Positions 1 through 4,869 of a DNA stretch of 6,805 bases are shown in pieces. The notes below the pieces were generated by a model. It made no database searches and was not told the origin of the DNA. It saw only the letters and a program-made list of their open reading frames with translations. Every line of letters starts with the position of its first letter. Within the stretch, counting starts at the first letter, position 1. Made by a program: the position numbers and the translations under genes. This DNA comes from JAKAQB01 sp035702855 (GTDB taxonomy: Bacteria; Actinomycetota; Acidimicrobiia; Acidimicrobiales; Palsa-688): positions 1 through 6,805 of the forward strand of contig DASSZM010000236.1 in NCBI GenBank assembly GCA_035702855.1, written 5' to 3'.

Positions 1-1
1 C

Positions 2-1171
2 GATATCTACTACTACATCAAGCCCACGGAGAACCGCGTCGAACGGTGGGAGGACCTGCCCGACGCGATCAAGAACACCTACGAACGACTCGGCATCCCC
101 GAGGCCGAGCGCAAGTACCTCGCCGGCGTGACCGCGCAGTACGAGTCCGAGGTCGTGTACCACCGGAACCGCGAAGACCTCGAGGCGCAGGGCGTCATCT
201 TCTGCGACATGGACACCGCCCTCAAGGAGTACCCGGAGCTGGTCAAGCAGTACTTCGGCAAGGTGATCCCGGCCAACGACAACAAGTTCGCCGCCCTCAA
301 CACCTCCGTGTGGAGCGGCGGGAGCTTCATCTACGTGCCGCCGGGCGTGACCGTCGACATGCCGCTGCAGGCCTACTTCCGCATCAACGCCGAGAACATG
401 GGCCAGTTCGAGCGGACGCTCATCATCGCCGACGAGGGCTCCCAGGTGCACTACATCGAGGGCTGCTCGGCGCCGGTGTACACCTCCGACTCGCTGCACT
501 CCGCGGTCGTGGAGATCGTCGTCAAGCCGAGCGCCCGGGTCACCTACACGACCATCCAGAACTGGTCCAACAACGTCTACAACCTCGTCACCAAGCGGGC
601 ACGGGTCGAGGCCGAGGGCCACATGGAGTGGATCGACGGCAACATCGGCAGCCGCCTCACGATGAAGTACCCGGCCGTCTGGCTGGTGGGGCCCAAGGCG
701 TCCGGCGAGGTCCTCTCGGTCGCCTACGCCGGCCCCGGCCAGCACCAGGACGCCGGCGCCAAGATGGTCCACGCCGCTCCCGAGACCACCTCGACGATCA
801 TCTCCAAGTCGATCTCCAAGGACGCCGGCCGCACCTCCTACCGGGGGCTGGTCGAGTTCAAGGAGGGCGCCACGCGCTCCAAGAGCTTCGTCCGCTGCGA
901 CGCCCTGCTCCTCGACGACATCTCCCGGTCCGACACCTATCCCTACATCGAGGTGGCCGAGCAGGACGCCCAGGTCGGCCACGAGGCCACCGTGTCCCGG
1001 GTCGGCGAGGACCAGCTGTTCTACCTGATGAGCCGGGGGCTCTCCGAGCAGCAGGCCATGAGCATGATCGTCAACGGCTTCATCGAGCCGATCACCCGGA
1101 CGCTGCCGATGGAGTACGCCGTCGAGTGGAGCCGCCTGATCGAGCTGCAGATGGAGGGCTCGGTCGGCTGA
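2..1171 (+). CDS. sufB: Fe-S cluster assembly scaffold SufB (5'-truncated by window edge)
   Basis: SufB is the scaffold subunit of the cytosolic SufBC2D complex, on which Fe-S clusters are built from sulfur delivered by SufS/SufU. The frame is open from the left edge, and 389 residues are visible. SufB is usually about 470 residues, so roughly 80 N-terminal residues lie outside. Family hallmarks seen are DNKFAALNTSVWSGGSFIYVP, SENMGQFERTLII-type core strands, HYIEGCSAP, TIQNWSNNVYNLVTKR, GQHQDAGAKMVHAAP, GRTSYRGLV and the C-terminal EDQLFYLMSRG. The Cys of RCDALL (visible residue 299) and the Glu of GHEAT (visible residue 328) match E. coli SufB Cys405 and Glu434, the functional pair at the SufB-SufD interface, with the same 29-residue separation. 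Many actinobacterial SufB proteins carry inteins, but the Cys of EGCSAP and the rest of the visible part are uninterrupted. The gene is followed by a strong hairpin and is separated from sufD by two small genes. Confidence 0.97.
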   Translation, partial: DIYYYIKPTENRVERWEDLPDAIKNTYERLGIPEAERKYLAGVTAQYESEVVYHRNREDLEAQGVIFCDMDTALKEYPELVKQYFGKVIPANDNKFAALNTSVWSGGSFIYVPPGVTVDMPLQAYFRINAENMGQFERTLIIADEGSQVHYIEGCSAPVYTSDSLHSAVVEIVVKPSARVTYTTIQNWSNNVYNLVTKRARVEAEGHMEWIDGNIGSRLTMKYPAVWLVGPKASGEVLSVAYAGPGQHQDAGAKMVHAAPETTSTIISKSISKDAGRTSYRGLVEFKEGATRSKSFVRCDALLLDDISRSDTYPYIEVAEQDAQVGHEATVSRVGEDQLFYLMSRGLSEQQAMSMIVNGFIEPITRTLPMEYAVEWSRLIELQMEGSVG

Positions 1172-1186
1172 TCCCCCCGTCCGACC

Positions 1187-1211
1187 CCGACGGCCCCGGT
1201 GGGGCTGTCGG
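1187..1211 (+). terminator. Strong GC hairpin just after sufB
   Basis: An 11-bp stem (one G-U pair) with a GGT loop begins 15 bases after the sufB stop codon. The left arm is CCGACGGCCCC and the right arm is GGGGCTGTCGG. The position suggests a transcription terminator or an mRNA 3'-end stabiliser. There is no run of T after it, only TTGGAGT. Whether it terminates fully is unknown, and it could attenuate readthrough from sufB into the downstream genes. Confidence 0.55.
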
Positions 1212-1247
1212 TTGGAGTCGGGCGGTGGCACGATGGGAGGCGTGGCG

Positions 1248-1601
1248 ATGCGCGACGACTGCAAGTACTTCCAGCGTCGAGCCTACGCCTCGGGCGAGTC
1301 GGCGCAGTTCTGCGCCCTCGGGCTCGCGCCCGAGGCGCCGTGGCGCTGTCCCGACGACTGCCCCCGCTACGCCCGGCGCCCCGACCTGCCCGGCAGCGGT
1401 CCCGGCGGGGGGGTGGAGGTGCGCGTCGAGCCGGACCTGCACCCCGACGCCGTCGCCGTGCTGAGCTCGGCCGAGGAGATCATCGGGGCCGTCGGGCCCG
1501 AGATCGCCGCCGAGCGCAAGCGGGAGCAGGAGGAGGAGCGCCGCCGCAGCAACACGTGGTGGGGCCGGCTCAAGGGCCGCTCCCCGCGCTGGCGGCGCTG
1601 A
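1248..1601 (+). CDS. Small four-cysteine protein of unknown function inside the SUF locus
   Basis: I do not recognise a named family. The start at 1248 is chosen because a near-perfect Shine-Dalgarno, GGGAGG (1235-1240), lies 7 bases upstream; an in-frame GTG at 1242 is a weaker alternative. The product is 117 residues. Its N-terminal 40 residues contain all four cysteines: C5 (DDCKYF), C22 (QFCALG), and C34 and C38 (RCPDDCPRY). The pattern is C-x16-C-x11-C-x3-C, which would fit Zn or Fe-S binding. After a Gly/Pro-rich hinge (about residues 46-53) comes an acidic stretch, then a highly charged helix rich in Glu, Lys and Arg (about 83-101). It ends in a basic, Trp-containing tail (TWWGRLKGRSPRWRR) that could bind membrane or nucleic acid. 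No signal peptide or membrane helix is seen. It sits between sufB and sufD on the same strand, so a SUF accessory or client role is a reasonable inference but unproven. Confidence 0.8.
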   Translation: MRDDCKYFQRRAYASGESAQFCALGLAPEAPWRCPDDCPRYARRPDLPGSGPGGGVEVRVEPDLHPDAVAVLSSAEEIIGAVGPEIAAERKREQEEERRRSNTWWGRLKGRSPRWRR

Positions 1602-1673
1602 GGCCAGCCGCCCTCGGTTCGCCGGGACGCCACGCCGGAGACCCCCGCCTGCCGCTCGGGCCCGGCCGCTGGT

Positions 1674-1679
1674 TACGAT
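1674..1679 (+). promoter_or_regulatory. Probable -10 box (TACGAT) of a leaderless gene
   Basis: TACGAT matches the TANNNT consensus of actinobacterial sigma-A promoters and ends 7 bases before the ATG at 1687. Transcription would begin at or next to the start codon, giving a leaderless mRNA. No convincing -35 element is seen around 1651-1656 (GCCGCT). The same spacing recurs before the desaturase-like gene at the right end of the window. Confidence 0.5.
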
Positions 1680-1686
1680 GCGCGCC

Positions 1687-2184
1687 ATGGCCGCAGCCAT
1701 CGCGCTCGCCGTTGTGCTCGTCGTCGCCGTGGCCGGCATGAGCCTGGCCATGCAGAGCCAGCACCCGACCGCCTCCACGTCGACCGGCGCCCGCCCCGCC
1801 CGGCCGCCGCGCGTGACGCCGACCGCCGCCCGGCGGGTGCGCGAGCGGCGGTCGGCACCGCCGCCCGAGCCGCCCGCCCCGCCCCCGACGGCGCCCGCAT
1901 CGGCCGAGCCCAAGGTGCCGGAGCTGCTCCGGACCGGCGTCCCCACCCGCGCCAAGGTCGTCAACGTCGTCGACGAGCGGGTGGTGGGCCCGGTCACCCG
2001 GAGCCGCCTCACCCTGCAGATCGAGCCGGAGGGCGGCGACGGCGTCGAGGTCGTGATCCGGCACGCCTTCCCGACCCCCTCGTCGCGGGCGGCGGTCAGG
2101 ATCGGGGGCACGGTGGCGGTGCGCTACGACCGGGACGACCCGAAGCGGGTGCTGCTCGACCCCGAAGCCGACGCCGGCACCTGA
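1687..2184 (+). CDS. Membrane-anchored protein with Pro-rich linker and DUF3592-like domain
   Basis: The product is 165 residues from the ATG at 1687; an in-frame ATG at 1678 would add three residues but overlaps the putative -10 box. Residues about 2-22 form one hydrophobic helix (AAAIALAVVLVVAVAGMSLA), a signal anchor or uncleaved signal peptide. Residues about 25-75 are a low-complexity Pro/Ala/Arg/Thr linker containing PPPEPPAPPP. Residues about 77-160 form a compact beta-rich domain with RAKVVNVVDERVV and, at the end, GTVAVRYDRDDPKRVLLD. The V-x-V-x-Y-D-x-D-D-P pattern resembles the small DUF3592-type domain common in actinobacterial membrane proteins. That assignment is from memory of the motif, and the function is unknown. 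There are no cysteines, so direct cluster chemistry is unlikely. The gene lies between the Cys-rich protein and sufD, with its own likely promoter, and may be a passenger in the locus. Confidence 0.8.
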   Translation: MAAAIALAVVLVVAVAGMSLAMQSQHPTASTSTGARPARPPRVTPTAARRVRERRSAPPPEPPAPPPTAPASAEPKVPELLRTGVPTRAKVVNVVDERVVGPVTRSRLTLQIEPEGGDGVEVVIRHAFPTPSSRAAVRIGGTVAVRYDRDDPKRVLLDPEADAGT

Positions 2185-2193
2185 CCGCTCGAA

Positions 2194-2212
2194 CCGGGAG
2201 CCGAGCTCCCGG
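2194..2212 (+). other. Perfect 8-bp inverted repeat upstream of sufD
   Basis: CCGGGAGC and GCTCCCGG are exact reverse complements separated by CGA. They start 9 bases after the stop of the preceding gene and end 21 bases before the candidate sufD -10 box. The element could be a terminator hairpin for the preceding gene, although the sequence after it is GGGGAAAG with no T run. Alternatively it could be an operator overlapping the -35 region of a sufD promoter. The sequence alone does not decide between these. Confidence 0.5.
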
Positions 2213-2233
2213 GGGGAAAGCGGCTGGGGCGGG

Positions 2234-2239
2234 TAGGAT
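2234..2239 (+). promoter_or_regulatory. Possible -10 box (TAGGAT) for the sufD-Rieske-sufC operon
   Basis: TAGGAT fits TANNNT and would start transcription near 2246, giving a leader of about 70 bases before the inferred sufD start at 2319. The leader is C-rich and G-poor over about 2278-2304. No TTGAC-like -35 box is present at the right distance (2211-2216 is GGGGGG). An alternative is readthrough from upstream genes. Confidence 0.35.
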
Positions 2240-2307
2240 CCCTCTCCGGTGCGCGACGCCGCAGGCGCTTCGGCGCCGCCGTCCCCGCCGCCTCCCCCGA
2301 CCCGAGG

Positions 2308-2322
2308 ATGGAGCAGAGCTGA
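2308..2322 (+). promoter_or_regulatory. sufD ribosome-binding site, four-codon ORF and CTG start overlap
   Basis: GGAG at 2310-2313 lies 5 bases before a CTG (2319-2321) that is in frame with SufD, the same GGAG-plus-5 arrangement as before the sufC GTG start. A tiny frame, ATG-GAG-CAG-AGC-TGA (2308-2322), ends with a TGA that overlaps the CTG. This resembles the coupled overlaps elsewhere in this operon. The site decides the sufD start, because no in-frame ATG, GTG or TTG exists between 2184 and 2535. Confidence 0.6.
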
Positions 2323-3653
2323 CCGCCTTCCGTGCCGATGCCGTAGCCGCGCTGCCCGGTCCCCCCGGGCTGGCGGCCCGTCGCCTCGCCGCCCTCGAGC
2401 GGCTCGACGCCCTCGCCGTCCCCGACACCACCGCCGAGGAGTGGCGCTACAGCCGGATCGGGGCTCTCGACCTCGACCGCTACGCGCCCGCCACCACCCC
2501 CTCCGCCGGCGCCCTGCCGGATGCCGTCGAGGCGGTGATCGCCGCCTCCGGTGCCGCCACCGTCGTCGTCGTCACCGACGGGCTCGGCGTCGACATCCGC
2601 CGCCGGGCCGACGGGGTCCGCGTGGGCACCGATGACGGCGAGGAGGGAGCCGCGCCGGGCGGCCGCAGCGCCGGTGACGTGTTCGGCGGGCTCAACGACG
2701 CCTTTTCCCTGCCGCTGCGCATCGAGGTCGCCGCCGGGGCGCGCCCGGGCGGCGTGCTCGTCGTGCACTGGCTCGGCGGCGCCGCCGGGGTCGCCACCTT
2801 CCCCCGCACCCATGTCGTCGTCGGCGCCCGGGCCGAGGTCGAGCTGATCGAGCTCGCTGCCTCCGCCGCCATCGACGCCCTCACCGTGCCGCGCACCGAC
2901 GTCGAGGTCGGCGACGGCGCCATCGCCACCTACCTGCACCTCCAGCAGCTCGGATCGCAGGTGTGGCAGATCGCCGAGCAGGCCAGCCGTGTCGGGCGCG
3001 ACGCCACCTTCAGCTCCCATGCCGTGGCGCTCGGCGGGGACTACGCCCGGGTCCGGACCACCTCCTCCCTCGTCGGCACCGGAGGCACCACCCGCCTCCT
3101 CGCTGTCTACCTCGGTACCGGGTCGCGCATGGTGGACTTCCGCACCGTCCAGGAGCACCGGGCCCCCCGCACCACCTCCGAGCTGCTGTTCAAGGGCGCC
3201 GTTGCCAACCGGTCCCAGGCCGTCTACACCGGCCTCATCCGGGTCGACAAGGGCGCCGCCGGCACCAACGCCTTCCAGACCAACCGTAACCTCGTCCTGC
3301 ACCAGGGCGCCCGCGCCGACTCGGTCCCCAACCTCGAGATCGAGGACAACGACGTGCGCTGCAGCCACGCCTCGGCGGTCGGCCCGATCGACGAGGACCA
3401 GCGGTTCTACCTCGCCAGCCGGGGGGTGCCGCCCGAGGCCGCCGACCGGCTGATCACCCTCGGCTTCCTCGACGAGGTCCTGCAGCGGATGACGCCGCGC
3501 GCCCTCGCCGACCACGTCCGCCGCCGGCTGGTCGCGTCGCTCGACGAGGCGGAGGCGGCCGAGGAGGCCGCGTCGGCCGGTGGCGGCACCACCGGCAACC
3601 GCGCCGGCGGGCCGGAGGGTCCGGCCGCCAACCCGAGTGGAGCCCAGGCATGA
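2319..3653 (+). CDS. sufD: Fe-S cluster assembly protein SufD, probable CTG start
   Basis: SufD pairs with SufB in SufBC2D and is needed for iron entry and cluster assembly. From CTG 2319 the product is 444 residues, slightly long for the family. The N-terminus has the expected LPGPPGLAARRLAALERL and EEWRYSRIGALDLDRY (Trp at residue 42). Starting at the first in-frame GTG (2535) would remove this conserved N-terminal region, so that start is rejected. The core beta-helix shows QLGSQVWQIAEQASRVGRDA, HRAPRTTSELLFKGAV, LIRVDKGAAGTNAFQTNRNL and DEDQRFYLASRGVP. In CSHASAVG, Cys348 and His350 correspond to the conserved CSHGAT motif, with His360 of E. coli SufD at the SufB interface. The last 35 or so residues are a Glu/Ala then Gly/Pro-rich low-complexity tail. 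The stop overlaps the Rieske start (ATGA). Confidence 0.93.
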   Translation: MTAFRADAVAALPGPPGLAARRLAALERLDALAVPDTTAEEWRYSRIGALDLDRYAPATTPSAGALPDAVEAVIAASGAATVVVVTDGLGVDIRRRADGVRVGTDDGEEGAAPGGRSAGDVFGGLNDAFSLPLRIEVAAGARPGGVLVVHWLGGAAGVATFPRTHVVVGARAEVELIELAASAAIDALTVPRTDVEVGDGAIATYLHLQQLGSQVWQIAEQASRVGRDATFSSHAVALGGDYARVRTTSSLVGTGGTTRLLAVYLGTGSRMVDFRTVQEHRAPRTTSELLFKGAVANRSQAVYTGLIRVDKGAAGTNAFQTNRNLVLHQGARADSVPNLEIEDNDVRCSHASAVGPIDEDQRFYLASRGVPPEAADRLITLGFLDEVLQRMTPRALADHVRRRLVASLDEAEAAEEAASAGGGTTGNRAGGPEGPAANPSGAQA

Positions 3654-3964
3654 GCCAGATCCGAGTCCCGCTGTCCGTGTTCGACGACAAGGTCCAGGCC
3701 CACCGGGTCGACGCCGGACCCGAAGGCGTCTGCCTCGTCCGCATCGTCGACCGCTACTTCGCCATCAGCGACCGCTGCAGCCACGCCGAGGTCTCGCTCT
3801 CCCAGGGCGACGTCGACCCCGAAGACTGCTCGATCGAGTGCTGGAAGCACGGCAGCGCCTTCTCCCTCCTCGACGGCGAGCCCCAGTCGCTGCCCGCCAC
3901 CGTGCCCGTCCCCGTCTACCCCGTCGCCGTCGACGGCGACGAGCTCGTCGTGGAGCTGCCGTGA
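3650..3964 (+). CDS. Rieske [2Fe-2S] ferredoxin of the SUF operon
   Basis: This is a soluble 104-residue Rieske-type protein, similar in size to the ferredoxin subunits of non-heme iron oxygenases. The cluster ligands are visible: Cys43 and His45 in RCSHAEVSL, and Cys64 and His67 in ECWKHGSAF, with 18 residues between the pairs. The flanking RYFAISDRC and VYPVAVDGDELVVELP complete the typical beta fold. Two extra cysteines (28 and 60) are present. The ATG overlaps the sufD stop by four bases (ATGA) and has GGAG 7 bases upstream. Its own TGA overlaps the sufC GTG, so translation of the three genes is probably coupled. Rieske genes at this place in SUF operons are common in actinobacteria. The role is inferred as a cluster carrier or electron donor for assembly, and no oxygenase component is visible nearby. 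Confidence 0.93.
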   Translation: MSQIRVPLSVFDDKVQAHRVDAGPEGVCLVRIVDRYFAISDRCSHAEVSLSQGDVDPEDCSIECWKHGSAFSLLDGEPQSLPATVPVPVYPVAVDGDELVVELP

Positions 3965-4788
3965 GCGGCGCCGATCGGCCGACCCTCCGGATCGAGGGCC
4001 TCACCGCCGAGATCGGCGGTCGCCGCATCCTGCGCGGCATCGACCTCGAGGTCGGCGCCGGCGAGGTGCACGCCGTCATGGGCCCGAACGGCGCCGGCAA
4101 GAGCACCCTCTCGCACGTCCTGATGGGTCGCTCCGGCTACACCGTCACCGGCGGCCGGGTGCTCCTCGACGGCGTCGACCTGCTCCCGCTGGCTACGTGG
4201 GAGCGGGCGAAGGCGGGGCTGTTCCTCGGGATGCAGTACCCGATCGAGGTTCCGGGCGTGAGCCTGGAGGACGCGCTGGGGGAGGCGTTTGCCGCCGTCG
4301 GCCGCGACCGGGGCGAGGTCGTCGCCCTCCTCGAGGCCGAGGCCGGCCGGGTCGGCCTGGACCGCCGCTTCCTCGACCGCCCCCTCAACGTCGACCTCTC
4401 CGGCGGGGAGCGCAAGCGCAACGAGACCGTGCAGCTCGGTGTCCTGCGCCCCCGTTTCGCCATCCTCGACGAGCTCGACTCCGGCCTCGACGTCGACGCC
4501 CTGCGGGCCGTCTCCCGGCGGGTCGAGGCCGCCACCGAGGAGACCGGCCTCGGGGTCCTCGCCATCACCCACTACAACCGCCTGCTCACCGAGTTGCACC
4601 CCGACCGCGTCCACGTCCTCGCCGGCGGGCGCATCGTGGCCAGCGGCGGGCCGGAGCTGGCCGAGGAGCTGGAGCGGACCGGCTACGCCGGCTGGGCGCA
4701 GGCCGAGAGCGAGGCCGGCCCGGGTGCGGCCGCGGTCGGTGCCGGCGGTGCCGGCGGCGGGGATCCCTTCGCCGACCCGCTGGCCTGA
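3961..4788 (+). CDS. sufC: SUF system ATPase SufC
   Basis: SufC is the soluble ABC-type ATPase of SufBC2D. ATP binding dimerises it and opens the SufB-SufD interface for cluster assembly. The start is GTG at 3961, which overlaps the Rieske stop (GTGA) and has GGAG 5 bases upstream. The 275-residue product contains Walker A GPNGAGKST (41-49), the Q-loop region MQYPIEVPGVS, the signature LSGGERKR (146-153), and Walker B with D-loop FAILDELDSGLD (166-177), the SufC-typical form. The switch His is His204 (AITHYN). The family is usually about 250 residues. The extra length is a C-terminal Gly/Ala-rich tail (about residues 245-275) ending DPFADPLA, of unknown significance. It is the last gene of the operon seen here. 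The next gene is convergent, so sufS and sufU must lie elsewhere. Confidence 0.97.
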   Translation: MSGADRPTLRIEGLTAEIGGRRILRGIDLEVGAGEVHAVMGPNGAGKSTLSHVLMGRSGYTVTGGRVLLDGVDLLPLATWERAKAGLFLGMQYPIEVPGVSLEDALGEAFAAVGRDRGEVVALLEAEAGRVGLDRRFLDRPLNVDLSGGERKRNETVQLGVLRPRFAILDELDSGLDVDALRAVSRRVEAATEETGLGVLAITHYNRLLTELHPDRVHVLAGGRIVASGGPELAEELERTGYAGWAQAESEAGPGAAAVGAGGAGGGDPFADPLA

Positions 4789-4833
4789 TTCGGCGTGGCC
4801 CGGGCCGGGGTGCTCGGGTCCGCCCGGCTCCGT

Positions 4834-4863
4834 GCGTCCCGGGCGCCCCGCCCGTCCCGACGC
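4834..4863. terminator. Imperfect hairpin between convergent sufC and MFS genes
   Basis: The 81 bases between the two convergent stop codons are almost all G and C. The best structure pairs GCGTC (4834-4838) with GACGC (4859-4863) and CGGGCG (4840-4845) with CGCCCG (4849-4854), around a CCC loop with an asymmetric bulge. It could serve as a bidirectional terminator, but there is no T run on either side. In such GC-rich sequence, stems of this size can arise by chance. Confidence 0.35.
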
Positions 4864-4869
4864 CCCCGC

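Noticed and set aside
464..466. Possible intein site in SufB (Cys of HYIEGCSAP)
   Set aside because: Inteins are known in actinobacterial SufB, but the sequence here is continuous, with no splicing motifs.
1229..1244. CACGAT box 7 bases before GTG 1242 as a leaderless start for the four-Cys gene
   Set aside because: The box lacks the first T of TANNNT, and the GGGAGG site 7 bases before ATG 1248 is a much stronger start signal and would need a leader.
46..1464. 472-codon frame through sufB and beyond
   Set aside because: Arg/Pro/His-rich shadow frame of sufB that crosses the sufB stop and the downstream small gene; no recognisable domain.
1092..2111. 339-codon minus-strand open frame opposite the two small genes
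   Set aside because: Low-complexity Arg/Ala/Gly composition and no Shine-Dalgarno or promoter. The plus-strand frames have coherent domains and start signals.
2249..2635. GTG-initiated 128-codon frame starting 9 bases after the TAGGAT box
   Set aside because: It could look like a leaderless gene, but the product is Pro/Arg low complexity and overlaps the conserved SufD N-terminus in another frame.
2124..3515. 463-codon minus-strand open frame opposite sufD
   Set aside because: It is Gly/Asp/Val-rich with no family motif and lies antisense to an unmistakable SufD.
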